Positions 21,225 through 32,840 of a stretch of DNA of 64,000 nucleotides are shown here, piece after piece (within the stretch, counting starts at the first letter, position 1; each line of letters starts with the position of its first letter). Below the pieces are notes generated by a model that had not been told where the DNA came from, made no database searches, and saw only the letters and a program-made list of their open reading frames with translations. Source of the stretch: Magicicada septendecula (lineage: Eukaryota > Arthropoda > Insecta > Hemiptera > Cicadidae); contig CM068370.1 of assembly GCA_034769895.1 (NCBI GenBank), forward strand, positions 34,361,747-34,425,746, in the 5' to 3' direction. The position numbers and the translations under genes were made by a program.

Positions 21225-21480
21225 TGTTCAATAGAAACACGTATAGAGCTGTAAAGCATTTTTTATTCAACGATTTTAAAAGAAGTCTCCAATAACATTA
21301 AGACACGAGTTCCACTGTTGCGCTAACCTGTAGATTCCCTGCTAGTAAAATTCTTACGGCTGTTTGTGGAACCATTCGGTTACAGCAAACTCTACCTCAG
21401 CGTCCGATTTGAACCACCGTCCTTTTAGTGATTCCTTAAAAAAAATTTAAGATAAGATTTTTGCCTACCCATTCATTAAC
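21225..21480 (-). pseudogene. mariner transposase C-terminal remnant
   Basis: On the minus strand, 21470 down to 21290 reads GRWFKSDAEVEFAV-x-EWF, then QP-stop-EFY-stop-QGIYRLAQQWN and CLNVIGDFF. This is the C-terminal tail of Tc1/mariner transposases (canonical F-x-x-x-E-E-V, W, P-x-x-F-Y-x-x-G-I-x-x-L-x-x-R-W-x-x-C-I-x-x-x-G-D-Y). Two in-frame stops and the missing DDE core make it dead. It lies between blocks A and B of the left arm and has no counterpart in the right arm, so it may postdate the duplication. Confidence 0.65.
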
Positions 21481-21665
21481 TACTAGCTTCGCCAGTAAGC
21501 AAATTGATGTCCAGTTTTTCGGCTTGCACGCGTTATGTTAGTGTGGGTTTCGGCACTTTCCATTTAAAAAGCGTGCAAATGTAAGAAAATAAACATGAGT
21601 GAGGCCAGAAATAACGTGAATTGTGTGTGTGTGTGTGTGTCTTACCTGCCTTTTTATTGCTGTAT
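21481..21665 (+). repeat. composite palindrome, left arm block B
   Basis: An inverted copy of about 26160-26405: gcaaattgatgtcca, cggcttgcacgcgttatgtt, cactttccatttaaaaagcg, a short (GT)n at 21619-21641 where the right arm has a long (CA)n, and cctttttattgctgta. Confidence 0.75.
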
Positions 21666-21689
21666 TAAATGAAAAATATATTACATTAA

Positions 21690-22640
21690 AATGAAAAAAT
21701 TATAATTTTATTGCCTGACAACAAAATTATTTTATTTTTAACAATTACCATTGTTTCAAAAAGTTTAAATAAATTTTCAAGTACTTTACTCTTGTTAAAA
21801 CGTAAAAGGTTGCAGGTAAACTACCCCTTCCCCTTAACCGATCTTCACCAAAATCGAAAGTCCTTGAGACCTCTACAATTCAGGGACGTATGCAAAAACT
21901 TATTTGATTCTGTTTGAATTTGCGGCTGTTATCGTTTGCCATAGAAAATACCTTGTTAAAAAAACGTTGCAGGTAAACTACCCCTTTCCCTTAACCGATC
22001 TTCACCAAAAACAATAGGTCTTGAGAACTCTACAATTTAGGGCTGTATGCAAATAATCTTTTGATTCTGTTTGAATTTGCGGTTGTTATCGTTTGCCATA
22101 GGAAATACCATTGTTAAAACATAAAACGTTACAGGTAAACTACCCCTTCCCCTTAACCGATCTTCACCAAAATCAATAGGTCTTGAGAACTCTACAATTC
22201 AGGGCTGTATACAAAACATTATTTAATTCTGTTTGAATTTGCGGCTGTTATCGTTTGCCAAAAAAAAATTTCCCTTGATAAAAAAAACCGTTGCAGGTAA
22301 ACTACCCCTTTCGCTCAACCGATCTTCACCAAAAACAATAGGTCGTGAGTACTCTACAAGTCAGGGCTGTATGCAAAAACTTATTTGATTCTGTTTGAAT
22401 TTGCGGCAGTTATCGTTTGCCATAAAAAAAATCTACACACAGACAGACACACAGACACACAGACACACAGACAGACAGACAGACACACAAACACACACAC
22501 ACACACTTTTCGGAAAACGACTTTTTTTCATGTTTTGAGTGTAGTACAATCAGAATCTGCAATAATCTCGAACACGATTTTTTTTGCCATCACCATACTT
22601 CCATTCCTTAAGGAATATGGAAGTAATATGCAGAAAAGTC
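21690..22640 (+). repeat. composite palindrome, left arm block C with tandem units R6
   Basis: Four head-to-tail units of about 160-165 bp (restarting near 21801, 21965, 22128 and 22289) each with gcaggtaaactacccc, ttaaccgatcttcaccaaa, a cttgaga-ctctacaattcagg block and gaatttgcggctgttatcg. A CA-rich tract follows, then cgaaaacgactttttttcatg and the ttccttaaggaatatgg palindrome. The whole block is mirrored at 25075-26010. Confidence 0.8.
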
Positions 22641-22655
22641 ATTTTCCGAAAAGAA

Positions 22656-22697
<42 letters not shown>

Positions 22698-22700
22698 TGT
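22641..22700 (+). repeat. (TG)n microsatellite
   Basis: A TG run centred on 22659-22694, beside the end of block C. Confidence 0.85.
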
Positions 22701-22837
22701 GTCTACCTGTCTGTCTGTCGACAACAAAGAAGTACTTTCTATGGAAACAGATTTCATTTCAATTTGTCAAACATAAAACTCGATTTACAAACAACACCCC
22801 TAACCTGTTAGAAATTATCGAGGCGAATTGAAGTAAA

Positions 22838-22911
22838 TGATTTTAAATATAAATCTTAGACCATAGAAGTCATGTATGGTTCTTCATACCGATATTTTGA
22901 TATCCGATCGT
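22838..22911 (-). repeat. terminus repeat R5, copy 3
   Basis: Minus-sense copy of the R5 terminus. Its inner flank (cttcaattcgcctcgataatttctaa) resembles the flank of the 18419 copy more than that of the 20354 copy. Confidence 0.65.
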
Positions 22912-23584
22912 GCATAATCAATCTACGAAATTTGTGTAAAAAAAAAAAAAATAACTTTCAACTCTCTCGCCTTTCAACTGTAATCAAAATAGTAATTGTT
23001 TTACAAACAGAAATTAAACTGTTGTGTGCAGTCTGTGAATATAACCACTAACACAACTTTACTATTTAAAAAAAAAGTAGTTGTTTTCGTGTAGGAGTAA
23101 ATAGTACAAGTATTTTAATTCGCTGTGTAGGTGAAAACAGTACAGAGACGACTTAAACGGGCGGCGAATTGCTTTCTACGGTACTAAGAAATTGTTCGCA
23201 TTTTGTTAAGTTGCCTGTTTCCTGCAATTTTATGCGCGTTAAAGACAAGCTGAAGGCGTTTTCAATTTAGAATTTCGATTTAGAATGGAATGGAAAGTTG
23301 TCCCTCACGTGGTGGTGATTGTACGCAGCACACAAATCGAAAAAGTGAAATATTTTCACAGTAATTACAATTAACGACGTAGTAATCAGTGTATTCTAGT
23401 TATGTAAGTTGTCCCTTGGGTTCCGTGTTCATGGCGAGCGCAGGCAATCTATAACTATAGTATGTGTGCGCACACCTATTATACAGTAATAGTAGTAACT
23501 GTTAATACAGCAGCACTTCGATTAATGTATTTTTATTAAACAGGCCTCCACGGTACTAGTCACTCTGCATCCTTCCTTTCATTT
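22912..23584. other. centre of the composite, nothing recognised
   Basis: AT-rich spacer between the mirrored arms, without genes. Confidence 0.4.
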
Positions 23585-24056
23585 TCCTGGGGGGGTTTTA
23601 GCCTGCTCAATGACTTTCTTCCATTCTGCCCTTTCATTACACATCCGTCTCCATCCCCTCACGTCCATACAGCTCAAATCATCCTCCACGTCATCGAACC
23701 ATCTCTTCCTGGGTCTGCCTCTAATTTCCTACCGGTCTTCAATCTGAAATCCTCTTAGCCATTCTTCTGTCATCCACTCGCCTTACGTCGCCCAGCCACT
23801 CATGCCTCCTACTCTTAATAAACCGGACTATGTCGGCATCCTGAATCAGTTGGACCGATTCATGGTTCATTCGAATGCACCAATAGCCATCTTCAGTTTG
23901 TAGAGGTCCAAAGAATTTGAACACAAAGACTTTTCGTTCAAATATTCTTAGGCGTTGCTCGTCTGTGCTGGTTAATGTCCAGGCTTCGTATCCGTATGTT
24001 ACTATCGGTTGTATAAGTCTTTTGTATATGGTCAGCTTAAGTAGTTTACTTAACAT
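23585..24056 (-). pseudogene. LINE 3' fragment
   Basis: Minus frame 23739-24056 (105 residues) reads LLKLTIYKRLIQPIVTYGYEAWTLT, RLRIFERKVFVFKFFGP, then MNHES, SRRHEWLGDVRRVDDRRMAKRI: the region after the RT core of insect LINE ORF2. The match continues with a frameshift to about 23585 (RKRW-type segment, MDVRGW, ERAEWKKVIEQA). The canonical Y-G-x-E-x-W and E-R-K-x-L-R-R-I-F-G-P are recognisable though altered. No RT catalytic motifs remain. Confidence 0.75.
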
Positions 24057-25074
24057 CCTGGATTTTAAAAGCTTTTTATAATAGTAGTAATAACACCCGT
24101 TTCCATGTACGATGCGGGACTTTATTTCATTGCTGCACGAATTGTTCTGAGTAAATTGTGAACCTAAGAAAGAAAATTGTTGAACATGTTCAAATGTATA
24201 ATTTCCAATTGATAGATATGCTTGGTTGTTTGTGACTTAGTCAGTTTGTCAAACTAATATGTCGTCTGGGGAACTAATATATTGCAAATGCGTGTGCCAG
24301 TGAAATTACTCTTCGAGATACCGAAAAAAAGTAAACGATTTCACCCAAAACACTCTCGACGCGTATAGCAACCGCAAAGGCGGTTAATCTTTGATTCAGT
24401 AGTAAAAGAATCATTTGAAATGCCTCTGTTCGCTGTAAAACATATCTTTATTCGTTCTGTTGTATGTAATTATAAAACGTGTTTTGCTCTACTGGTTTCT
24501 CTTCCTGACTTTCTGTAGACTTCCTGTACTTTTAATAAATCTTATAAATTTGGAGGGACGAATAACAAAACCGGATGGCGGCGAATTTATGAGATCAAGT
24601 ACACAATAAAAGGTCAAATAGTTGCTAAACAATCAAATAGCAAACAGGTTTTGTTGAAAAATGTTGCTGTGAAATAATTTAAAACAAAAATTATACTAAG
24701 ACAACGCTGCGTGTATTAAATAATACTGGAAAGGTATGCCGTCACACCGTGGATACAGAATTTAGACTAGGACTTTCATAAAATAGGACAATTAGAAAAT
24801 CTACTGTTAATTCATCGTTTTGATTTGGCAGTAGATTACGGAGTCATTTGGCATTAGGCCTATATACCGCATTAAATACTGTTGTGCAGTGAACTGAAGA
24901 CTAATTCAGTTTGGGAGAGACGGTGGTATTCAATCAACAATAGGCAGACTGATGATCAGGGACGTATTTGTGGGGGGAGGAACGAGCAGGACCCCTCCCC
25001 CCCAGAAGGATGAAAAAAATTGACGAATTTTGTTTAAACACTTGATTTTTAGGCTCTTTTTTCAGCTGTGTTTA
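24057..25074. other. intergenic, nothing recognised
   Basis: No gene. 24957-25015 (gggacgtatttgtgggggga then C/G-rich) looks like a transposon terminus of the R2 kind but is unpaired. Confidence 0.35.
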
Positions 25075-26010
25075 TCAGCTAACCACTCTTTTTACTTCCA
25101 TTTTCCTTAAGGAAATGGAAGTATGGTGATGGCAAAAAAAATCGTGTTCGAGATTATTGCAGATTCTGATTGTACTACACTCAAAACATGAAAAAAAGTC
25201 GTTTTCCGAAAAGTGTCTATGTGTGTGTCTGTCTGTCTGTGTGTGTGTCTGTGTGTCTGGTGTAGATTTTTTTTCTATGGCAAACGATAACTGCCGCAAA
25301 TTCAAACAGAATCAAATAATTTTTTGCATACAATCTGATTTGTAGAGTACTCACGACCTATTGTTTTTGGTGAAGATCGGTTGAGGGAAAGGGGTAGTTT
25401 ACCTGCAACGGTTTTTTTTATCAAGGGAAATTTTTTTTTTTGGCAAACGATAACTGCCGCAAATTCAAACAGAATCAAATAATGTTTCGCATACAGCCCT
25501 GATTTGTAGAGTTCTCAAGACTTATTGTTTTTGGTGAAGATCGGTTAAGGGAAAGGGGTAGTTTACCTGTAACGTTTTATGTTTTAACAAGGGTATTTCC
25601 TATGGCAAACGATAACAGCCGCAAATTCAAACATAATCAAATAATTTGTTGCAAACAGCCCTAATTTGTAGAGTACTCAAGACCTTTTGTTTTTGGTGAA
25701 GATCGCTTAAGGGGAAGGGGTAGTTTACCTGCAACGTTTTTTTATCAAGCGTATTTTCTATGGCAAACGATAACAGCCGCAAATTCAAACAGAATCAAAT
25801 AATTTTTTGCATACATCCCTGAATTGTAAAGGTCTCAAGGACTTTCGATTTTGGTGAAGATCGGTTAAGGGGAAGGGGTAGTTTACCTGCAACCTTTTAC
25901 GTTTTAACAAGAGTAAAGTACTTGAAAATTCATTTAAACTTTTTGAAACAATGGTAATTGTTAAAAATAAAATAATTTTGTTGCCAGGCAATAAAATTAT
26001 AATTTTTTCA
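25075..26010 (-). repeat. composite palindrome, right arm block C with tandem units R6
   Basis: Mirror of 21690-22640, in the same internal order when read on the minus strand, again with four ~165-bp units between 25262 and 25925. Individual units are not perfectly paired between the arms, so some homogenisation or independent change has occurred. Confidence 0.8.
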
Positions 26011-26159
26011 TTTTAATGTAAATTATGTATGAGTTAATATCTTTATATATATAATTCTTCTGTACGCGTGTATGTCACTGAACTCCTCCATGTATAAAAT
26101 AATATATCGTTCGTGGCAGGTAAGCATATCTCAGTTATGTAATGTTTACGTTTCCATTT

Positions 26160-26190
26160 TATTATTATGCCTACAGCAATAAAAAGGCAG

Positions 26191-26282
<92 letters not shown>

Positions 26283-26405
26283 TCACGTTATTTCTGGCCT
26301 CACTCATGTTTATTTTCTTACATTTGCACGCTTTTTAAATGGAAAGTGCCGAAACCCACACCAACATAACGCGTGCAAGCCGAAAAAATGGACATCAATT
26401 TGCTT
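26160..26405 (-). repeat. composite palindrome, right arm block B
   Basis: Mirror of 21481-21665, with an expanded (CA)n at 26194-26281. Confidence 0.75.
26194..26281 (+). repeat. (CA)n microsatellite
   Basis: About 88 bp pure CA run inside right arm block B. The corresponding left arm tract is only about 20 bp. Confidence 0.9.
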
Positions 26406-26767
26406 CCTGTGGATCGCTGGGCAATGTAACTGCACGTGTTTACAGAGGAACGATTCATAGACAGACTTTTCGTCTTTAGGGAATGAACCCTCTGCAAGAT
26501 GCTGAGGGTCCATGAGTGACTTCGGAGCGCTCCTTCTTTTCCGCGTGTTTGTTCTGTGAAACATACACTGTAGATTCGCAGCTTTACTCTAAGCAACGCT
26601 CAATAGGAAATGTTGAAAATTTTTGTCCACAGTGTACCCTCATTCACACTAAACCTGCTCTGATGTTTTAATTACGGACATCATAATATTAAAACTTTGG
26701 AAACTTGAGCACTACTTAATGGAGATCAATCATTAACTTATACAAGCCATTAATTGTATGCATATAT
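26406..26767. other. right-arm-specific spacer
   Basis: Lies where the left arm has the mariner remnant and unclassified DNA. A minus frame of ~85-92 codons (26310-26596) spans it, without recognisable domains. Confidence 0.35.
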
Positions 26768-27082
26768 TTTATATATGTGTACAACGTTATCGGCAACAAA
26801 GAAGTAGTTTTTGTTAAAATTCCTTCCCGGGATATTTGGCCGTAGTCCAATGTTTTCTACAAAACCAGACGTTTCGGCAATGCCATCGACTTCCATCATC
26901 AGTGAAAATCGAGTGCGATAACGTGAGGTGGTATACGTTAGTGACCACAGTACTGTGGTTAAGGCTGAAGCAGTAAGTAGAAAGAAGTAGTTTCTATGGT
27001 AATATTTCATTTCGAAAATGATTTTAAATATAAATCTTAGAATATGGAAGTCATGTATGGTTCTCCATACCGATTTTTTAAA
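26768..27082 (-). repeat. composite palindrome, right arm block A
   Basis: Mirror of 20354-20670, ending in the R5 terminus (27013-27082). Confidence 0.75.
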
Positions 27083-27084
27083 TA

Positions 27085-27358
27085 TTCAAACAGGTTTATT
27101 ACACAGCATTTGCGTAGGCGTTTCAAATGTGAAACGTAGGAAAATCAGTTCAATCCATAAGTACCTTCTAAACAACGTTTCAGTAGAGCGTATTTTTATT
27201 GTGTTATTACTGTTTACTTTAAAGGGTGTGATTGATTTCGGGATATTAAACACGGTTTTCAGCCACTTAAAAATAGTAATGTTGATTAGTCTTGTTTTTT
27301 CTTTTTTTTTGGATCCCGGACACCCCACCCCAAGACCAGATTCCAGATACGTCACTGC
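27085..27358 (+). repeat. dispersed repeat R2, copy 2
   Basis: Starts caggtttattacacagcat, includes the ttactgtttacttt and atagtaatgttgattagtct blocks and ends agatacgtcactg. The copy at 30180-30630 on the other strand has both ends in the same order. Confidence 0.65.
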
Positions 27359-27376
27359 TGATGATTTTGATGACGT

Positions 27377-27389
27377 AGATGATTAATGA
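27377..27389. repeat. target site duplication of LINE, left
   Basis: agatgattaatga, repeated exactly at 27828-27840. Confidence 0.8.
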
Positions 27390-27827
27390 AGCCACATATG
27401 GCGCAGAAACCTGGGTAATAACAGAAAAAATAACAAACTTTCTCAACACCTTTGAAAGGAAAATTTTAAGAAGAATTTTAGGCCCAATTAACGAGAATGG
27501 AGTGTGGCGGATACGTTTCAATCATGAGCTTTATCAGCTGTATAAAGAGCCCACAATAACAACACATATAAAAATCCAAAGGCTCCGTTGGGCAGGGCAC
27601 CTAGTCAGAATGGAGAGGAGCAGAGCACCTAACCGAGTGTTCAACGGAAGAATGGAAGGCCGCCGTCCAGTTGGAAGACCCAGAAGGAGATGGGAAGATG
27701 AAGTGAGCGAAGACTCAAGATCGCTACTACATATCGACAATTGGAAAAGAATGGCAAAGGAGAGGGATGCCTGGAGGCATAAACTGGAGGAGGCTCAAAT
27801 TGGGCTGTAGCGCCATTGGAGAGAGAG
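27390..27827 (+). pseudogene. 5'-truncated LINE insertion
   Basis: 438 bp between perfect 13-bp duplications. The open frame 27379-27810 encodes the LINE ORF2 C-terminal tail: YGAETWVITEKITNFLNTFE, RKILRRILGPINENGVWRIR, then IQRLRWAGHLVRM, GRRPVGRPRRRWEDEV, ERDAWRHKLEEAQIGL and a stop. It lacks RT and endonuclease. No stops interrupt it, and the flanking duplications are perfect, so this is a recent target-primed insertion. After the stop comes cgccattg and a short (GA)n tail in place of poly(A). Confidence 0.9.
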
Positions 27828-27840
27828 AGATGATTAATGA
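27828..27840. repeat. target site duplication of LINE, right
   Basis: agatgattaatga, identical to 27377-27389. Confidence 0.8.
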
Positions 27841-28009
27841 GCTGTGTCTCTATCAATCTACTTTGGACTTCATTATTATCATCATAATCATCATCTCCAC
27901 TTCACGTTTTAGGCATTGTTGAGCGTTACGGTTCCCATGTGTTTCTCAATCGACCTATGTTTGGCTCGCCGCCAAAAGAATGGAAAGTTATTCCTGAACT
28001 CATGCGGGG

Positions 28010-28046
28010 TATATATAAGGGTCTACGGCCGGTTTAGAAGTTAGTT
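28010..28046 (+). promoter_or_regulatory. TATA/initiator-like promoter candidate
   Basis: TATATATAAG at 28010-28019 is followed about 31 bp later by ttagtt, which resembles an arthropod initiator. It sits upstream of repeat R1 copy 2, and a GTAAGT donor-like motif occurs at 28098. It could be the promoter of the parent element. Weak evidence. Confidence 0.3.
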
Positions 28047-28098
28047 ACAACTGGCGACATTTGTAAAGTGCCGATCAAGTGAATGTTGTGGGTAGCGG

Positions 28099-28306
28099 TA
28101 AGTGATTATTGTGTTATAATTAGTGCGGAACTCTAATAGTCGGCATTTTATTTCGTGTGGAAAATTTAAGTTGACTCATTGTACGAGAGCACGTTGTTGT
28201 TTACAAATTGTTATTTGTGACTACTTAAAGCTGGTAATTAGTGACGTCATTGGTGTCTGTAATTTTGTTTCCACTGTACAATACGACGATCCGTGAGACC
28301 GTCGTA
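28099..28306 (+). repeat. dispersed repeat R1, copy 2
   Basis: Partner of 676-892; see the blocks named there. Confidence 0.6.
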
Positions 28307-28484
28307 ACAATATTTATTGAAGTGAAACTTCTTTATCGACGTATGAGAGAAATTTTATAGCAATGTAAAAAAAAATCGTCACGATTTTCGGTTACGCGCC
28401 ATGTTGTTTTTTTTTTATCAAAGTTCAGTATAGTGACGTAAAGAATAATATATTAGTTTGAAAGTGATAAAATAAAAAGACTTA

Positions 28485-28745
28485 TTATTTGTTATGTGAG
28501 AGCAAATGAGAGTTTTCATAAAAATTCAAGTAAACGTCGGCCAATAGACGAGAGAGAGGTGAACCCATGGCCAATCCATCATCCTCAATGAAAAATTGGT
28601 TATTGAAAGCAAAGTAATTTTGTTCTAAAATAGTTTCAAGTAAACCAATTAACTCGTTTATCGTCTGTATATTTAATTTATTATTCTCTAATAAATTTTC
28701 TTTTAAGATATTTAGTGTTTCCTTTACTGGTATGTTGGTATACAA
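28485..28745 (-). pseudogene. PLE reverse transcriptase fragment
   Basis: The minus frame encodes MYTNIPVKETLNIL (end of RT motif A of Penelope-like elements, F/M-Y-T-N-I-P), LLETILEQNYFAFNNQFF and GLAMGSPLSRLLADVYLNFYE (motif B). The motif A aspartate lies just outside the frame and the YVDD motif C is missing, so only about 85 residues survive. It belongs to a different PLE subfamily from the copy at 39068-40350, judging by sequence differences. Confidence 0.85.
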
Positions 28746-30179
28746 ATTTTACAAATATACAAATTTTTTTTCTTAAGCTTTATCTACCCAATTTCTGTGA
28801 AGTTGTAAATAGTAGAAAAATGATATGTCATAAAGAAGTTTCACTTCTTACCTGTGTACTCTGGTACACACGCATATTTTTTTTTACTACAAGACATGAA
28901 TCACAATTTGTCTAAGAAATGTAATATATTACGTTCGATAGACAAATCAGAACCAGCTTAGAAACAGACAGGACGAACATTTCGTAAGACAATTAATAAT
29001 CATTATTAAAAAACAATTTTTAGTACATACAATTTACCAATCTGAATTGTTTTTCTCTCTCAATAAATACTCTTAATAAAATTTCTATTAAGATCACGAG
29101 CGGAAAGTCATTGTAAAAACGAAGATAGTACAAAACAATTTTTGTGTCAGCTCTTTTCGTGTCGCGTATCAGTTCACAGCTACATAGTTTGTAAGATATC
29201 TGTGCGCTTGCGTGCGCGTATGCGTGCTGATAGACAAATATTTACCGGTGCAAATTATGTAACCACATGTGTTTGCACAACCGGGGTGAATCGAATCCAA
29301 TTAAACGAACATAAAAGTACTACATTAACCTGATACTCGAGACCAGAACAACTGCCACAATTTCAATCAAACGTATAACGTAGACTGGTAATAATTAAGC
29401 TTATAATGTAACACGTAACATGTAATTTATTTATTAAACTTTTCTACCGTAATGCCTCCGTCTAGGCAACTGAGCCGACACTTTTTGCCAGACTATCCAG
29501 ACTGAAAATGAGTAGATCTAAAGGATCTAAATATATGCAAATAGGTGCATCAAAGAAAAAAAAAAAACATTCAGAATTATGAAGTCGCTGATTGTACTAC
29601 TAGACAAATTTTAACAAAGGATACGAGAAAAATGTGAACTACGGAAGTTTAGAGACAAACGCGCAAGCGCGTCTCACACTACCGAGCAGTCTGCAGTGAT
29701 ACTCAAAAGTTTGTCATTTGAATGTATGTTACCCAGCTGTGAATATCGTGAGCGTCGATTTGTGTTACAAGTATAGGCGAATATTTGTGGGTGTTGGTGT
29801 TACAAAATATGATAATTGAAATGATGTAGAGTAACAAAGGACAAATTTTAAGTATTCTAATGCTCTTATTGTAATTTTCGGACGGGTAAATTCTCAAGTC
29901 GCGTATGACGTACAAACGTCAAGCAGCGTCGGGGAACGTACTGTCCCCACGCAACTGGCAGTGCCAGTGCTGCTACGCTTCCCCTCTCCGAATCCAATAT
30001 TAACGTAGCCGTGTAGTACACTTAAGGGCTGGGAAGTTTTCATTCATACCAGTGTAAGAAATTCCCTACAAATTCCCTGCAAACATTCCCGCTTTCTTCA
30101 GTTGTCCTTGAAAGATAATTTTCTACTCTGAAACGTAAAAAAATTATTATTTAGCAACGCAACCAAGCTGTGTTGGTAA
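28746..30179. other. intergenic, nothing recognised
   Basis: Mostly AT-rich. No coding or repeat partner recognised. Confidence 0.35.
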
Positions 30180-30630
30180 TTTACCAGTGGAGTATCTAGA
30201 ATTTGGTCTTTGAGAGGGGGGGGGCGTCCTGTCATGTCGCTTCATATAAAAGAAAAGACATGTTGAGATGAAGCAATATTATAATCTTCAAAGTGGCTGA
30301 AAAACATTGGTAACATTCTCAAATCAATCCCATTAAAGTAAACGGTAAACTGTAATAAAACTACGAGCTATTGAAACATTGTTTACGAGATGTTTATTGA
30401 TGTTTTTTTTTTCCTTTTAAAATTTGTAACTACAGTTTTAATAAAAAAAAAGGTAAATTAAGAAAACGTTTTTCACGAAAAAAGATACTTTGTTTAAAAA
30501 TGTTTTAGAGTTTAATTCGCCTTGATTTTTTGCCATTTCATTAACAACTTCTTCCGGAGCCACAGAATTGATTTTCATCTATATTCCGTATTTCAAACGT
30601 ATTCGCCATGCTGTGTAATAAATCTGTCTG
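30180..30630 (-). repeat. dispersed repeat R2, copy 3
   Basis: On the minus strand it runs from tttattacacagcatggcg (30605-30624) to gatactccactgg (30182-30194), the same ends as 27085-27358. About 170 bp of extra AT-rich sequence lies in the middle. Confidence 0.6.
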
Positions 30631-31509
30631 TATACTTACAACGGTATACACGCTGCCCGTTGCTACTATATTAGCGGACACAGGTAAAAAAATGATACAG
30701 AAAGCTTAAAATGTAAGAGATTAACAAAATTCCTTGTCAACTTTTCAACCCTCTGGGGAGGGGGGGTCCGGTCCCGTTGGCCCCCTGTAAATCTCCCCAG
30801 TAACTTATAACAAAGTGCAGGTATAAAACATCATCTTCAATCTCAAGTGTACTTATAGCATACAGCTGTGGAGTTCTTCAAATTTCGCAAATATAGACAT
30901 TCTACGAAGTTTCTGATAAAAAGCGTTTCACCTTTGTCAGTGTTGCTTGGTGGGTACAGGCCTATTCTAAACAAAATTTTACATAGTGAGTAGTGAGTGT
31001 TAATGATTCGCAAGGGACTGTCTTAAATATGGCGTGGGTATCACTGTCCATTCAAACAGTCTGTTGGACAGTTTAATTGAGACTTCAGATGGAGCTTGGA
31101 AACTCAAACGCTTCAAACCATCTGAATTTCAGGAGAGATTTTGATTAGCGTTCAGTGTTGTGTGTACTGTTTTGCGAACTTAAATAACAGAAACTGGTTC
31201 ATTGGAGTGGAGTACTACAATAGATAGTAGTAAAGTAAATTGAGAAGAGACGGAGTATAGACTGTGAACAACAACAGAAGACTGGTCAGTGTATAAAGAA
31301 GTGCACGAGCTGTAATTATTGGAGACTGAAAATTACACAAATTACACAAAGTTCAGGTGCAGTCGTTGAAGAAACAAATACAAAAAACAGGCAGACAGCA
31401 GGTGTGTACTAAATGGCCTTTTTGTGGGACAAAGAAACATCAAACGACGACCATAAGAAGTGATGTAAAAAACAGTGCTTGAAACAAGAAATGTTTATGC
31501 GACGGGACA
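30631..31509. other. intergenic, nothing recognised
   Basis: No gene or repeat partner seen. Confidence 0.35.
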
Positions 31510-31730
31510 TTTACAGATGAAATAGTAAGACATGAAACGGTTCGCACATTTCGTAGTGGTGGCAGAGGAGGCAGTGCAGGATTTGGAGTGTGTGATGACC
31601 TTCCATGATACACCAATCATGCCGCTGTTCTAAACACAAAATAATTGGTCCGAAAACAACTCGTCAACGCCTAAAGAGATCTTTTGACAGTCCAAACAGA
31701 CACCCATTTCAAGTCTAATTATTTTAGCTG
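31510..31730 (+). repeat. dispersed repeat R3, copy 2
   Basis: Partner of 18160-18418 and uninterrupted at the point where that copy is cut by R5. Confidence 0.7.
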
Positions 31731-32204
31731 TAAGTTATAACATAGTCTATAGGTATACATAAACATCTGTTAATTTTACCTTTTTTTTTGTAATAATCTT
31801 AGTAATTTCATCTTTTTGTTACAATAAGGACGTAGCTGTTTTTTAATTCTTGTTAAATATTAAAATACTACGCTCGTAAATATTCGTGGTTTTCGTTAAC
31901 AATAACACTTTTCTGTTCAACATATGTCGTTTTAATTTTCTGTCAGTCATTTGGAAACAAATCTTAAATAAGGCGACAGTATTGTTTTAATAAAGTAAAA
32001 ATAACTGTGTTATAACAGTAGCAAATTGTTATTGTGTTTAAATATTTTTAGTATATTTTGTGTCAGCGTCTATAATTTATTGTAAAATTGGTTTCTTGGA
32101 ATGTTGATACGTCGTTGTAAATTGTGGGTTCATTACACAACCACTGTACAAGACCTTACTGTATAAATAGGCCTATGCGTGGGTCAAGACTTTGTGCTTT
32201 ATCT

Positions 32205-32470
32205 CAACCGAAGTAACTCAGAATCTTATCTTTCTTCTATGGCGTCACAGCTCGGAGTCGGAACTTAGCCTCCATAATCATCCGCCTCCATTTTCCCTGT
32301 CCTTTGCGATCAATGTCCATCGTTTTATGTTAAGCAAATTATCAGCATCCCTCGCCATTTCGTCAATCCAGCGATGCTTGGGTCTTCCGACAGGCCTTCT
32401 ACCCTCGATTTGACTAAACATTACCTTCCTAGGTATTCGGTTGTCTTCCATCCTATGGTCGCGAGCCTAT
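32205..32470 (-). pseudogene. LINE 3' fragment
   Basis: On the minus strand, with minor frame breaks: DNRIPRKVMFSQIEGRRPVG, RPKHRWIDEMARDADNLLN, IKRW, AKDRE and a stop-proximal ctgtgacgccatagaagaaag. Same family as 3238-3403, including the gacgccat-GAA tail. Only the C-terminal tail of ORF2 is left. Confidence 0.7.
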
Positions 32471-32840
32471 GGTATGGCGCAAAAGGCGGAAGAGGCAACC
32501 CATTCTCCCTGGGGTGAATAGAGAGAATCGCTGCCTTGCGATGAAGAGGGGTCTTCAAAGGCTAAGGGAGTAAACCCTGACAGAAAATCAGGGTAGACCA
32601 GGCTCTAAGCTGGGGTGAAAGCAACTGGTCTAGGAGAAGGACACCCTGAATAAAAATTACCCGGGCCTCCAGATTGGGGGTTGGGCGAAGGGCCAAACCC
32701 TCCGCGTAAAACCAATATGTTCAGGAACCAATCATCATCCCTCGGAATATGGATGGGAGTAACTGAGGATGCCACACCGTATTTGGGCCAAACGCTTGGT
32801 CTACAGACAAATAAATGATATGTGTTAACCGACAAAACTG
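32471..32840. other. GC-rich unclassified segment
   Basis: Noticeably less AT-rich than its surroundings and directly adjoining the LINE fragment. The minus frame 32605-32835 has no recognisable domain. It may be 5' sequence of another LINE, but I cannot show it. Confidence 0.3.
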
